A stretch of DNA of 64,000 nt, taken from contig SDUX01000007.1 in NCBI GenBank assembly GCA_008729055.1, positions 2,528,064 to 2,592,063 of the forward strand, given 5' to 3'. The stretch is from Pyropia haitanensis. Lineage: Eukaryota; Rhodophyta; Bangiophyceae; Bangiales; Bangiaceae. The notes under the pieces are model-generated. The model was given only the letters and a program-made list of their open reading frames with translations, was not told the origin of the DNA and did not search any database. The number at the start of each line of letters is the position of its first letter. Within the stretch, counting starts at the first letter, position 1. Position numbers and translations under genes: made by a program. Below are positions 10,751 through 22,164 of the stretch, one piece after another.

Positions 10751-11111
10751 CGGGACGGCTTTGTGGGGGAGACAAAAGGGTGGCAGCAGTAGAAGACTTT
10801 GAAGTACCGTGCTCCGCAAGGAACGACCGCGCAGGGAGGAAGGCCGGAAGGAGGGGTGGAGGTGGTGACGGGGAACCAACCGAGAGGAGCGCGTTGTCCG
10901 TGGTCAATCTTGGCCGAAGCGGCAGGCGGGACGAAACCTTGAGCAACATGGCGCACCTGGACTATGGTTTGGTTCATCTGACAATGACAGGCTTCATCAT
11001 CCAATGATCGTGTGGCACGTTTCGTAAATGTTTGAAAATGTCGATTGAACACAGGTCCGCTGCCCCAAAAAGAATTTTCGGCAGCGCTCATCCCAGCCCG
11101 CCCTCGGTCGC

Positions 11112-12295
11112 TCACTTGTCCGCGCCACCCTCCTCCGCGGCTGGGAACAGAAGACTCGCGCCCACCCCCCCCCCAGGGTGGTGCCAATGACGCCCAGCGA
11201 AGGGAGGATGCCCACCTCGTAGCCCGCCACCCCCCCAATCATCTTCGCGCCGACAAAGCCGAGCACCACCGCCAGCGCCGGCTGCAGGAAGCGCAGGTCG
11301 CCAATCGCATCGGCGAGCACAAAAAACAGGCTCCGCAGCCCCAGGATGGCCATGATGTTACTCGAGTAGATGACAAACGTGTTGTTCGAGATACCCAACA
11401 CTGCCGGCACCGAGTCCAGCGCAAACACCACGTCGGATAGCTCCACCGACAGCAGCACCAGCATCAATGGGGTGGCCAGGCGGGTGCCCGCCCCCGGTTG
11501 CCCCGCCGCGGGGGTCGTGAAGAACCTGTCCCCGTCGTACGAGTCGCTAAATGGTAGCAGGCCACGGGCAAACTTGACAACCGCATTGTTCTCCACGTCC
11601 TCCTCCTCTTCCCCGCCAGCAAACAGGAGCTTGGCCGCGGAGAAGAGCAGGATGCCTGCAAAGGCCAGCGTCACCCACTCAAACCGCTGCGTGAGTGCTT
11701 CGCCCGCCACAATCATGACGCCACGCATGGTCATGGCGCCCACAATGCCATAGTTAAGCACCCGCGTCTGCAGCTGGCGTGGCACCTGGAAGAATTGGAA
11801 CAGCAGGAGAAAGACAAACAGGTTGTCCACCGACAGCGAGTACTCGACGACGTAGGCAGCTACAAACTCCAGTGCATGCTCCGGGCCCAGCCAATACGCC
11901 ACGCCCGCCGCCACGGCGCCGGCAGCAGCCACCCAGGCAATGGTCTTGTACACGTCACCGGCGACGTCACCTTTTGTCTCAGCCGCATCCACCGTCACCC
12001 CGTTTCCCGCAACCGAGTCCGCCACCGCCGGCACGGCCGGCAGTATCGACGCCGCGTCATCACCAGCTTGGGACGGGGGCCCTGTCCTCTTCGTCCTCGC
12101 CTCCGCCCCCTCTTCCACCTTCATCGCCGGGGCGGCCGCGCGGGCGGCGCGCGCCCAACCGTGGGGCGCCACCATCGGCCGGGCGGCAGCACCCACAAAA
12201 GCGCTCGCCCGACATGTCCGCGCTCGGTCGACGGCAGATGCCCGCCCGACCAGCGGCGCAGCAGCGCCCGCAAAGGCCACCGACACGGAGGCCAT
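11112..12295 (-). CDS. TerC-family integral membrane protein, plastid
   Basis: Multi-span membrane protein of the TerC/Alx family. The plant plastid member is needed for thylakoid membrane biogenesis, and bacterial relatives handle manganese or metal stress. Residues 1 to about 70 are a Ser/Ala/Arg-rich transit peptide (MASVSVAFAGAAAPL). The domain has the family acidic motifs EYSLSVDNLFVFLLLF and ELSDVVFALDSVPAVLG, with about seven hydrophobic segments. A Glu-rich loop (GGEEEEDVENN) lies between them. The uncorrected frame runs on to 10997 with an unlikely basic tail starting WARVFCSQPRRR. One extra base in the C10 run at 11165-11174 gives the tail VGASLLFPAAEEGG and a TGA at 11112-11114, which looks like a proper TerC end. 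I therefore give 11112 as the end. Confidence 0.88.
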
Positions 12296-13308
12296 GGTGC
12301 GGGGGGGGTGTCGCTTGCACCAGGCCGAGGATTCCGGAGGGTGAGGGTAGACCTGGCCAGTCCCACACCTTGGTCAATTCCTGAACAGGCAAAAGCGGCA
12401 GCGACGCGGGACGCTGCTCGATCCCGGCTGCTGTCGCGGACGCGGGGCGGTGGAGGTAGGTGGCGGTCGCAGTCTGTGGTGTCCAACCGTCACTGCGAAG
12501 GTCCCGCCAAGACACGCAATGCGCGAACCGTTGGGAGGGGTACGCTGTGGAATTCACGTCCGCGAAAGAGATGCCGAGCGCCACGATGATATTGGGACTT
12601 TTTCTTGGATCACACTCTGTAGTGAAGTTGCCATGATAAGTACGATTGGTGGACGCATCGCATCGACTGGCAGCGATTTTTGTGTCCGGCGTCTGTTGTT
12701 TGTCACCTCGCGTGACTCTACCTATTGCCTGCAGGCCCGGCGGCCGACGGCTGCCAGGGCGTCGCCACCGTCCCCGGCCGCACAATTAGCGAGCGGTGCA
12801 CGCGGGCGCGGCGGCGGAGGGGGTCGGGGGGGGGGTGGGGAGGGGGAGGGGGGGGGGGGGGGCGGGCAGGATCACATGGGATCAAACGCCCCCCAGAGAG
12901 ATTTGATAACAGGGGGGGTGTTATCCAGTTATCAAACCCCCCACAGCACCTCTTAGGGGGGGTTGGATAACATGTTATCCGACCCCCTCCCAGAGGTCGT
13001 GAGGGGGGTTTGATAACTGGATAGCACCGTTCAGGGAGGCGGGCGTCTACCCTATCCTAACGGGCGAGCGAGAGGAATGAAAGGTGTCCTCCTGTACTTT
13101 ACCCACCGGACGAATGAATTCGGAGAGGTAAATACAACTGGTGGATGCACCACCGAGCGGTGGCCGTCTTGCTTTCCCGCGCCTGCGTCTACGACAGGGT
13201 CGTGCGGCCAGACGCCGGCGCCGCCCGTCGGCGTGGGCAGCGACCAGGCTGGTTTGCCGCGTCTGTCGGCACGCTCCGTTCCTGTCGGGGTGACGTGCCA
13301 AGGCGGCG
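12296..13308. other. Divergent intergenic region between TerC and MED28-like genes
   Basis: Two genes point away from each other here. No coding region is seen. It carries a G-rich patch near 12800-12870 and the 111-bp palindrome listed separately. Confidence 0.4.
12917..13027. repeat. 111-bp near-perfect palindrome (foldback/MITE-like)
   Basis: The sequence is symmetrical about 12972.5. A perfect 21-bp arm at 12922-12942 (TATCCAGTTATCAAACCCCC plus C) is answered by its reverse complement at 13003-13023. The centre is the perfect palindrome GGATAACATGTTATCC at 12965-12980. Between them the arms match with only a few mismatches. Related GATAAC/TTATC words also occur just outside (12901-12910). 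It could be a small foldback transposable element or a regulatory cruciform. Confidence 0.85.
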
Positions 13309-14683
13309 ATGCAGCGCTTGGAGCAGTACACGCGGTCCGTCGGGCGGCTGCTGCGGGCGGCGGGCGTGGCCGACGAGTCGCCCCCGGCCGACGATGTCGA
13401 TGGCGTGACCAGTGGTAAGTGGCGCGCGTGGGGCGTGGCTTGCTCCTGGAACCGCGTGGAGCAGCCGTTTTGCTACTTGTCTCCGCCCCCTTGCGACTGG
13501 GTAGATCGGTGCTGGCTTGTTCTTGATAGTTGACACGCTGTCCCCGGTCTGTGCGGCATGCGTGCTCTCTATGTTGTGGTTGGCGGTGCTGGGCTGTTTC
13601 GTTGCTCCGCTCTTGGCTTGTCCGCGTTGTCTGCGTTTTGCGCCTGGTTGCTTGAACCTCGCACCCCCGTGTGCATAGACGTGGATGTGGAGGCGCTCAT
13701 GCGAAGCACCCTCGACGCGACGCGTGAGTTTGACGCATTTCTTGTATCCTTGGTTCACGAGGCGCCGCCAGAGGCGATTGCACTTCGGCAGGTACGCGGT
13801 AGTGAGCGCGGCGTGTCGACGAAGGGCGAGAGCCGTGTGGATGTACTAAGTTGTGGTAGGGCAGAGGAAACAGGGTAGTAGGAGGCAGAGCTGTTGCGGT
13901 AGGTGCCGTCGTTCCATTTTTTCCTTTCATCACCTGGCGTGCTTTCGAACTCTACAGGTATGTCGGACTGCAGGCACTCTCCTCGCTGAGCTCTAACACA
14001 GGCGCACGAGCGTGGCGGTGTCTGTGTTTCACGTTGATGGCTGCTGGGCGGCAACTTGTGTGGTCGCGTTGGCGGTCTCCCTGTTGTCGTTCACGGGCGC
14101 AGGAGATTGACCGTCTCGAGCAGGATTTGAAGGATAAGGCCCAGCTCGTGGAGCAGACGCGGGCGCTGCTGCGCGACCACCAGGCGCAGTTGCTGTACGT
14201 TTCGATTGCTCCGTGCTCTGTGAGGGCGGTTGTGGGGCAGTGGGTTGGTTCACCGGCAGTGTCCTGTTGGGCTGGACTGGGGGGTTCTTGCTGAGAGTAG
14301 TGGGCGCGTCTGCAGTCGACTTGACTGGTGCGGGTGCCCTGTGGATGGAATGTTGGTCTGCCTGTATGTCTGGACAGCGTCTTACGTCACACTCGCGTGC
14401 TTCCCGCCTTGTTTGGATCCTGGGTTTGTCCTGTTGCACGTCGGTTGCCGTCTCCATTTCCCTCACGTGGCTCTTGTTCTTGCCCTGTTTTCTACTCATG
14501 TTCCGTTCTTCCCTTGGGCCTCCCCTCCGGTTGCTGGCCCGCAGAAATGTCAGTGCCATGCAGCACAAGGTCTTATTCCCGTCTGCCTCACCCGCGCCTG
14601 AAGTCAAGGACGCGGCGAAACCACCCGAGCCGACAGCAGCGACTGCGCCCGCCGCCGCGGCGGGCCCCCGGCCTAGCGCTTGA
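13309..14683 (+). CDS. Mediator subunit MED28-like protein
   Basis: Four exons, each bounded by GT and AG: 13309-13414, 13679-13791, 14103-14194 and 14545-14683, giving 149 residues with frame kept at each junction. Exon 1 ends at a GTAAGT donor. Exon 2 encodes VDVEALMRSTLDATREFDAF. Exon 3 encodes the coiled coil EIDRLEQDLKDKAQLVEQTR. Exon 4 begins LNVSAMQHKVLFP and ends in a Pro/Ala-rich tail. The pattern IDVE, then a helix, then a Lys/Glu-rich coiled coil starting REI matches plant MED28, a head-module subunit linking activators to RNA polymerase II. Plant homologues are of similar length. The assignment rests on pattern and length, so a different small coiled-coil protein is possible. It is the most intron-rich gene in the window. 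Confidence 0.62.
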
Positions 14684-15462
14684 TGCGGTCCTTCCCGCGG
14701 TAGCGGCCGCCGTCTCGTGTTGCTGGGCCGCGCCGAGCACGGTGGTTCCCCTTTGCTTTTGGGGATCGCTGTGGATTGAGGGGCCTTTGGATGTGACCCG
14801 TGCTTTCCGTCATGTGGTGCCCCGCTGCGACTAGCTTTGGACTAGCATCGCCACGGGGCACCAAGCAGCCCACAGGCCACCCTGCGTGTGCCAGCGGGGG
14901 TGACGAGGATACACTCGCAATCTGGGGGCCAGCGTGTTTCGCCCTGTACTTCCGCTGCAGGCCCCTGTTGCTGCGACGTGTCGTGTCAGGGCACCCTCTC
15001 GTGTCACCCAGACGCTACCAGGTCTCGAGTTTGGGGTGGGCTGCGAGGTCCGGGTTCAGTTCACGTTCGTGTGCTCTTTCTTGTAGCAAGCGGTCGTGGG
15101 GCTGGAGGGCGGGGCGTCCGGGGCTCCGCCTTGACCCCCCTCCCATCCCTCGGTGACTGTTGTTGTGTCTGTGTCGTATGCATGCAGACCGCTCGCAAGG
15201 CAGCCAAAGGCGCGGCGCCGTGGGCGCAGCACGACAGGAGGCGTCCTCAGCGAAACTGGCGACGACGTCCTACCGCCACTGTGATCCCATGTGACAAGTG
15301 CGGCGTAAGAACAAAATTAAGCGTGTCTTGTAAAGAGAAAGGGCCACCAGGTCCCCCCTGTGCTCGCCAGAAGGTCACCACTTGCGCTTGCGTACGTCCC
15401 CCCCACCCATCCCACCATCGCCATCTCATCCCAGTTGTGTATGTAGAGTCAATGTAAAACAA
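14684..15462. other. Convergent intergenic region
   Basis: 3' flanks of the MED28-like and STAR/KH genes. Several splice-like strings (for example TTTCTTGTAG near 15086 and GCATGCAG near 15186) are present, so an extra exon of either gene is conceivable, but I see no conserved coding sequence. Confidence 0.35.
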
Positions 15463-16737
15463 TCAGTTGCGCGCACCGGCCGGGCAGAACGGTCGCGCAG
15501 TGGCGGCTAGCTGACCCCCCGAGGACCCCATGGCTGCGCCCCCCACACGGGGTGCCCAGATGCCACCCACGGGCGCAAGAGGTGTCATTGGTGACATGCC
15601 CCAGCGGCGACCCGACGCGCCGGGTGTGCCGGCCTCGTCCGCCGCCCCAGCGTCCATCTCGTCCCAAGAGTCCAGGTCCAGGGAAGGGGGCAGCCGCGCC
15701 TCGGCCTCCCCGCCGCAACCACCTTCCTCCTCGGTCAGACTGCTGCAGTCGCTGCCAGGCGAGGCAGCCACCCCAGCCACCATACCCGACAGGTTCGCGG
15801 CACACGGCCCGCCAGGCGCCTTTGTACCAATCGGCTGGAGTTTGCCACCGCCGCCGGTGGCCGCCCCCACCCCGTCATTCACCTCAATAACCCGCACGCC
15901 GCCGCCGGCGACACCGCCCAGACCACCACCGCCGCCGCCACCGCCGCGGAAGGAGCCGTTCAGGATGGCCAGCTCGCGCAGCTGCGCACGCTTGAGCGCA
16001 TCACGCTCCTCCGCGACAGGCACAAGCAGCAGCTCGACCGCTTCCTTGGCGCTCTTCAGCCGCCGGTCCGCCTCAACCTCCCCACCAGCACCCACGTCCA
16101 CCTCAATGACCACGTGCAGGGGGTCAGAAAAGACGTGCTCCCACCCCGGCTTGCCCCGCACCGACGCCTCCCGGTCCTTGCGCACAGACCCGCGACCGCG
16201 AATCATAATGCGGGTGGACGTGGAGCGCTCCAGCGACTGGAGTGAAAGGCCACGGGGGCCGAGAAGCCGGCCCACAAAGTTCGTCGTCGGATACCGCGCG
16301 GTGGGAATGGACACCTTGGCACGCTTGCGAATGAGCGGCGCTCCCGCTCCCGGACTGGGGGAGCTGGCAGAGGTCGGAGAGGTTGGTGGTGAGCCACCAC
16401 AGCCCATACCAGCGGCCGACGGGAACGGTGCCGCCGCGTGCAGCTGCAGGGATGTGATGTGGGCGTCGAGGATGGACAGAACCGCAGGCAGCGGCGGGGA
16501 CAGGGAGGTGAGGATGGCGCGCTCCGTCAACAGCGATGACAGAGATGGCATCGCAGAGGGCAGCGCCCCAGCGGCGGCCATCGGCATGGCCATTGACGGC
16601 GCGGCCATGGCCAGAGGCGACGACGACGGCAGCACCCAGCGGATGGGGGAGGATGGCGAAGGCGGGGTCATCTGCCCAGGCGACGACTCCCCAGCCTGCA
16701 ACCGCGGCGCGCCGCCACAGTGCACGACTGAAGCCAT
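15463..16737 (-). CDS. STAR-family KH-domain RNA-binding protein (Quaking-like)
   Basis: Predicted nuclear RNA-binding protein acting in splicing or mRNA control. All three STAR parts are visible in 424 residues. A QUA1-like dimer helix at about 67-98 contains LLTERAILTSLSPPLPAVL. The maxi-KH domain at about 145-215 contains YPTTNFVGRLLGPRG, then the GxxG-loop region and IMIRGRGSVRKD, HVVIEVD. The QUA2 part at about 225-263 contains ALKRAQLRELAILNGSFR. The order and the LRELAILNG motif match plant SPIN1/At-KH proteins. Low-complexity Ser/Pro/Gly regions flank the core. In the C-terminal tail a proline/glycine stretch and an acidic DLDSWDEMD segment are seen. The ATG at 16737 gives the first plausible start. 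No frame break is apparent. Confidence 0.87.
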   Translation of the reverse strand: MASVVHCGGAPRLQAGESSPGQMTPPSPSSPIRWVLPSSSPLAMAAPSMAMPMAAAGALPSAMPSLSSLLTERAILTSLSPPLPAVLSILDAHITSLQLHAAAPFPSAAGMGCGGSPPTSPTSASSPSPGAGAPLIRKRAKVSIPTARYPTTNFVGRLLGPRGLSLQSLERSTSTRIMIRGRGSVRKDREASVRGKPGWEHVFSDPLHVVIEVDVGAGGEVEADRRLKSAKEAVELLLVPVAEERDALKRAQLRELAILNGSFRGGGGGGGGLGGVAGGGVRVIEVNDGVGAATGGGGKLQPIGTKAPGGPCAANLSGMVAGVAASPGSDCSSLTEEEGGCGGEAEARLPPSLDLDSWDEMDAGAADEAGTPGASGRRWGMSPMTPLAPVGGIWAPRVGGAAMGSSGGQLAATARPFCPAGARN

Positions 16738-19510
16738 GGATGCAGAGCGCAGGAGGACGACGAAGAGCGGGCGGCGGCGAGAACGACGACAACGTTGGCG
16801 AGCTCAGACAAAAGATGGACAAGCAAGCTGCCCACGAGCCGCACGCGCTGCTGCACCCCGTGTACGTTCGGACGATGAAGACTCTCTTCAGTAGCAGCGC
16901 GACACACACCGAGGGCAAGCCAGCAGCCCAATGAGTCCACAGCTCCCCCCCAGCTCCCCCCACAGCAGCAGCCCAGCGCTGGCAGCTGATGGCGGCAGAT
17001 AGGGAGGGGAGCACGACACGGCGGGACGAGGCGGTCCAGGTGGAGAGCGAGAATGGCGCTCACGTTCTGTGCCGACGGCAGCCTGTCCCATCTGCGCCAG
17101 TGCGGAGGGCGGGCGGGGAGCACATGAAGTACTCGCCCATGGGCCGGCACTCCTCACACGCCCTAGCCACCCGCCCCCCATCCACACCCCCCCGCTGGTC
17201 CAGCAGACGAAGCCTGTCTAGCGAGGGGGGGGTGTGGGGGGGGGGGGGGCACGGAACGCGGCGGCGCCCGCAGCGTGCGCGGCGTGTGCCCGCCCTCCCA
17301 ACGCCCGCCCCCCGCCAGTGCGCAGGCCAGCGCGGCCACGCCCGCCGAGGAGGCCCCGGGGGAGACACGCGCTGCCCGGCTAGACGTGGCGGTGGGCACG
17401 GGGGCGTCGCCACGCAAACGCACGAGCGGCGTCTGCCAATGCCGCCCCGGCCGCCGGCCGCCCCCACCCCCCACCCCCGCCACCTCCACACCACCCTCTG
17501 GCAAAAGAAAACGGCATGACACCCTCGCGGTGCCCGCCCCAATTGCCGCACATAGCATCCCACGCCGCGGCGGGCGGGGGGGACGCCCACGAATCGGGCT
17601 CACACGAATCGCGCCCGAGTAAAAGGGGGGCCCCGTCGGGGGGTGGTCGGAGGCGGTCGGGCGGGGCACACCGCAAACAGGGCCCCCCACCCCGCCACAC
17701 AACCGTCCAGACACAGGGGCGGCTGCGCTCCGGACTGCCGCACCCCATCGCATGCGGCTGAGTACGTAGCGCACACTGGCGGGCGTTACGTTCGAATCGA
17801 AGACGGGGGGCCCTCGGGACGGGGGTGCCGGCTGGGACGGCCCAACCGGCGGCGCCGCGCTCTCCAAGTCGGGGCGCAGCCCCAGTCCGTCGGGACCCTG
17901 CAGCGCCTCCCCACGGGGTCGCAGTGGGCTTGCTGGGAGGCGTCTACTCCCGACGGCCAATCGCATGCCTCGACGTGTGTGCCGTTGGGCGCAGGGGCCG
18001 GCCTTCCGCCCTCCTCTCACCCTACCCGATTCGATTGGGGACCATCAGGCGCAGACGCCCACCCGCGGCCCGGTCCAAGGGGGGGGGCCCGGGCCGTAGT
18101 GGGGACCCCACCGCCAACACTGTTTGGCCGAGAGCGTTGGGGTCGTCCCGCGGGGACGGCTCCTTGCCTTTCCGTTCCGAGTGCGCGCCCGCCGTGCGCT
18201 GCCACTGGCAAGGCCCTGCGAGCGGGGAGTGTCCCCCGCGGCGGTGCGACGGCCAATCCACCGGGCGGGGCGTGGCGAAATTTGGATTGCCACCCCGTGA
18301 CCGTGGGCGGGTGTGCGCCAAGGCCAAGCAGAGGGCGGGGGGCGGGGGGGGGTGTGTCTGTTGAATTGCACACCACTGTTGTCCCAATTGTATGGGAACG
18401 CCTCGGGCCTCGGTCCCACTCCGCGCCCACAACCGACGCGGCGAGGCATGGACCGCGGTTGACTTTCATGTGGAGTGGAACATGCATTCCAATTGCAAGC
18501 TCTCACCGCCCATCCGCGGGAGGTTTCCAATGCCAACAGCCTGCTTTCGGGAGAAGGAGGCGGAAGAGAGAGGGCTGCGTGTCCAGTTGAGCGGAGGACA
18601 CTGCACAGCGAGTCCTCTCGCGGACCTCGCTTGACAGAAAGAGAGAGCAGAGGAAGGCGGGCTCACTTGCGACAGAGCCCCCAAACACACTGGTTTCAGT
18701 CGGACCGCCAGGGGTTTCGCTGATAGTGCCGTCGTATTTGGCCCGAGACCTCGCCGCTGCTGCCAGAGGGGCCGCCTTTCCTCGTCACTTCCCCGTCAGC
18801 GTCGGTCAGCGAGGCCTCCAGCAATGCACAGCCGACAGCTTTTCACTGATGGACTTTTCACGCCGTGCTCCGCCACGCCCTCTCGCCCACGACCCCAAGA
18901 AAGCGGCAGTTGACAGAGCGTCGCCACATGTGATCGGGCCAGGCCCATCGAAGAATCCTAGTGGAAACGACGGGGCACCGCAATGGGTGGGGCCCACTCT
19001 CTCTCTCAAGATCGTACGTACCGTCCTTCAGAAGACGCGAGGCCCCTTCAAACGGGACAGGTGTCGCCAGAGAGCCTGCCTCGCGAGGGGAACGTGTGCG
19101 AGCTTGTGAGCGTTGCAGCGGTCTCGGTGTAGGACAATTGAGGCGTGGCGTGGCATCAATGCCACGTCATGATGACTTCCTGATGAATCGTGGGCGGGAA
19201 CGAAGTGTCTTCAGCGCTATACGTAGAAGCCGAGTGCACTTGCCGGTGCTCGTGCCTGGGCAATGTGACCACAGCAACATGGTCTACTTTTTCATTTCAG
19301 ATCTATGTGAGTCGATTTTCCATATATTCATTATGCAAGTTGGACTTGATCACACGTGCGCTTACTTTATGTTGCTCCGCTGCGTGGCAGGCTCACGACG
19401 CCACGCTCCTGTACGTCCAACCCTGCTGCAACCGCCGACTGCACCCTCTCTTCCTGAGCCTGGGCCGTTGTGTCCGTCCCACCCTCGCGGAAGGGAACTC
19501 CGCCCCCGCC
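16738..19510. other. Long intergenic region, no recognised gene
   Basis: About 2.8 kb between the STAR/KH gene start and the aldolase-like gene. GC-rich to 18350, then nearer normal. I checked both strands for conserved motifs and saw none. A GTTCGAATC string at 17790 resembles a tRNA B box but no tRNA folds around it. The last 120 bp before 19511 are C-rich and probably the leader of the next gene. T-rich AG strings near 19297 and 19390 could be intron ends in its 5' UTR. Confidence 0.4.
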
Positions 19511-20395
19511 ATGGAGGCTGCTTCCCTAGCGGCCGGCGCCGGGCGGGTCAAGTTTGCCACCCACCACCGGGGCCCAACGACGGCGGCGGGCCTGGCCACG
19601 CCCGCCGCGTGGGCGGCGGCGGTGGCCCCGCTCCTCCGCGCGCTCGCCGCCCTCGCCGCGTCGGGCTGCGCGCCCGTCCTGCCCGACGGCGCGACGGGCG
19701 GGAACGGGGCACTGGTGGACGGCGCGGGGGGGCTTCTCGTCTCTCGGTCGGCCAAGGCCGCGGGCGTGGCGCTCACCCCCGGCGACGTGGTACGCGTCGT
19801 GTCGTTTGACACGGCCGCGTGGGCGGCCGAGTACGAGACGCCACCAGCCGGGGTCGCGCCGCCGTCGCGCTCACCACTGGCGCCGGCTGGGGGAGGCAGC
19901 GACGGCGGCGGCGGTGGCGCCGGCGGCGGCAACGGTCGCGCCGGTGGCACCGGCGGGGCTGTCCTGCCGCGCCCAACGTCGGACACCCCGCTGCTGTGGG
20001 CGGCGCTCATGTCCCCCCCCGGGTCGTACGGCTGGCCGGCCGACGCCGCCCGCCGCCCCAGCGCGGCCCTCCACGGGCACGCGCTGGAAACGGCCGCCGC
20101 GGCGGCGGCGGCGGGCATCCCCCTCTCCCCCGACGAGACGCTGTTCAGCACGCCCGCGGACGTGGCCGCCGCGGCGCGGGTGTGGGCGGCGCACCCCTAC
20201 CCAGCGGCGGAGGTGTGGGTGCGCCGGGGGCACGGCTGGTTTGCGCTGGCGGGGGGGGGGGACGCCGCCGCTGAGGCGGTCGTTGGCGTCATGCGCCGGC
20301 GGGTGCTGCCGTTTATAGAAGGGGGGGTGGGGCGGCGGGGGGGGAGGGCGGCGCGCCCGTCGGGCACTGCCGTGGCGGAGCCGCCACGCGCGTGA
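19511..20395 (+). CDS. Class II aldolase/adducin-like protein
   Basis: A 294-residue protein related to the zinc-dependent class II aldolase/adducin fold. Visible core: VDGAGGLLVSRSAKAAG with VALTPGDVVRV, then TPLLWAALM, the HxH metal-ligand motif in SAALHGHALETA, and the third histidine in VWVRRGHGWFALAGG, equivalent to the NHG motif of the family. The typical catalytic glutamate position cannot be assigned safely. A Gly-rich insert lies between the first strand and the HxH part (about 19880-19970). The substrate cannot be told. Family members include fuculose-phosphate aldolase and methylthioribulose-phosphate dehydratase. The ATG at 19511 is preferred because the frame upstream reads like 5' UTR. 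It converges on the GLTP gene 224 bp away. Confidence 0.7.
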   Translation: MEAASLAAGAGRVKFATHHRGPTTAAGLATPAAWAAAVAPLLRALAALAASGCAPVLPDGATGGNGALVDGAGGLLVSRSAKAAGVALTPGDVVRVVSFDTAAWAAEYETPPAGVAPPSRSPLAPAGGGSDGGGGGAGGGNGRAGGTGGAVLPRPTSDTPLLWAALMSPPGSYGWPADAARRPSAALHGHALETAAAAAAAGIPLSPDETLFSTPADVAAAARVWAAHPYPAAEVWVRRGHGWFALAGGGDAAAEAVVGVMRRRVLPFIEGGVGRRGGRAARPSGTAVAEPPRA

Positions 20396-20619
20396 GGGGC
20401 GGGGAAGAACCAGCACGAGTTACGAGGCCGACGCGGTGCCCGCAGCTGCGCGGGTTGTCCGACGCGCCCACTCGGCTGGTGCTGGCGGCGGCGGCACGCA
20501 CACCTCTGCATATGTATATATGTACACCCGTCTCGTTGCCTCTGCTCTGCACAGACCCGCGTCGTGCCCCAAACGACAAAAAAAACGAAGAAACACGAGG
20601 CGGGACCGGCGGACCGCCG

Positions 20620-21267
20620 TCAGGGCAGCCCGAGCAACTTCCGCCGCTCGTAAAAGCCATAACAGTCCTCGACGAGCGGCCCGAAAACGGCATCGACACG
20701 CCGGAGGAGCTCATCCCGCCGCGCAAGGTCCACCCCCACCTTGCCAAGGAACACCTCCTTGGACGGCAGCAGGAGCAGCGCCGCCGACACGCCCTTGGCC
20801 ACCACCCAGCTGTGGTGCTCTTTGAGCGCCGCGCCGTACGCCTTGGCCGTTGCGTCGCGCAGCGTCTTGGTGCTGCCCGGCCGGTACGCGTCGCCCAGCT
20901 CGGCCATCAGGACGGCGAGGAACTTGGTCGCCCACATCAACCGCAGCAGCGTGCGCGCGGCCGACGGCGGCGACGTGACCGCCGCGGTGCCGGCGGCAAC
21001 CTCCGCCTCGACGCCCACCTGCAGTGACGCGTACGTGTCGGGCGCGGCGCGGTGGTGGGCGGCGAGGACCGCCACCTTGGACGTGATGTCCTTGCGGACA
21101 AAGCCAAAGCCGCCGCCGAGCTGGTCAAAGAGGAGGGCGACCTCGGACATGGCGGCGAGGAAGGGCGCCGTGTCGGGCAGGCGACCGCCGTTGCGGGACG
21201 CCGACGCCCACGTGAGCGCCTCAAAGGCGGTGACCATGCGGTCAAAGTCAAAGGGGGCCGCCGCCAT
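20620..21267 (-). CDS. Glycolipid transfer protein (GLTP domain)
   Basis: Cytosolic all-helical carrier that moves a sphingolipid or glycolipid between membranes. The 215-residue frame is nearly all GLTP domain. The headgroup-binding region is FGFVRKDITSKVAVL, with the aspartate as in GLTP and with lysine retained. The stacking tryptophan lies in LLRLMWATKFLAVL, and the histidine in ALKEHHSWVVAKGVSAAL. The end, RRVDAVFGPLVEDCYGFYERR, also fits the family. Length is typical (about 200). Whether the ligand is a neutral glycolipid or a ceramide phosphate, as for ACD11, cannot be decided from sequence. The ATG at 21267 follows a 16-base C run on its own strand (G run 21269-21290 on plus), and no upstream extension seems needed. 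Confidence 0.85.
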   Translation of the reverse strand: MAAAPFDFDRMVTAFEALTWASASRNGGRLPDTAPFLAAMSEVALLFDQLGGGFGFVRKDITSKVAVLAAHHRAAPDTYASLQVGVEAEVAAGTAAVTSPPSAARTLLRLMWATKFLAVLMAELGDAYRPGSTKTLRDATAKAYGAALKEHHSWVVAKGVSAALLLLPSKEVFLGKVGVDLARRDELLRRVDAVFGPLVEDCYGFYERRKLLGLP

Positions 21268-22164
21268 GGTGGGGGGGGGGGGGGGGGGGGGCATGGGCGG
21301 CAGGCAGTGGCTACGTCGGGGGGGGGGGTGGGGGGGTGGGGCGGGAAGAGAACGGTGAGCGGAGGGGAAGGGGGGGAGGAAGACGAAGGCAGAGGGGAAG
21401 GCCACAGGGAAGGGGGAAGCGGCAAATAAAGAGGAGCGAGGACAAGGCGGAGTGCGGCAAACGAAAGGGGTATGGGAGGCTCTACGGAGGAAGCGGGCCA
21501 AGCGGGGGAGAAGCGGTGAGCGGAGCGGGAGGAGGGGAGAAGAGCGGAGGGGAAGGGGGAAGCAAGGTAGCGAATGGGGGTTGGCCAGGACAGAGAGGGG
21601 GGCACCACCGAGCGGGACGGGAGGGGCGTCGCCGCAGCATCGCGCGCCGGCGGCACCGGGACGAAGCAGAAACCAAGGGCGACGGTCCCGCGGGCTCGCG
21701 GCTCGAGTGCGACGGCAGCAGGCCCCACCCGCAGCGCCCGCACGAGGCCCGGCAGTCAGGAACGACTGACAGGCGACGCTTTTCGCTCTACAATATCGCT
21801 TTTCGCTGCGATGCGGCGAGCAAGTACATAGCACATGTCGTCTGTTAAGTACATACCCTGTCGGCGTGTCGTGTACCGTAGTGCACCACAGTGGAGGCGC
21901 GACCGCGCGTCGCCGACGTCCGCCGCTGTCACCGCAGGCGCGGCTGCCGCTTCCTCCCTCCACCCGCCCCCGCGTCCCCCACGCCACCCCGCCCCTCCCC
22001 ACCGCTTCCGCCCGCCCGATACCCAACACACCACCACCCTCTCCGCCGCTGCCCACCTCCACGGTCACCGCCGCCGTGAAGACCGGCGCTTCCGCCGGCC
22101 CCCGCTCCGCCGGCCTACCGCCAGCCCCCCCCAGACCCCCCCCCAACCCCCCCCCCCCGCCCGC
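21268..22164. other. Divergent intergenic region
   Basis: Upstream flanks of the GLTP and Sel1-repeat genes. Purine-rich on the plus strand near GLTP (its pyrimidine-rich leader on the minus strand), then a pyrimidine-rich leader from about 21960 to 22160 before the ATG at 22165. No gene seen. Confidence 0.4.

Noticed and set aside
12890..13030. CRISPR-like repeat from recurring GATAAC units
   Set aside because: The units are arranged as one palindrome, not as direct repeats with spacers.
17790..17798. GTTCGAATC as a tRNA B box
   Set aside because: No matching A box, acceptor stem or anticodon arm in the flanking 90 bp.
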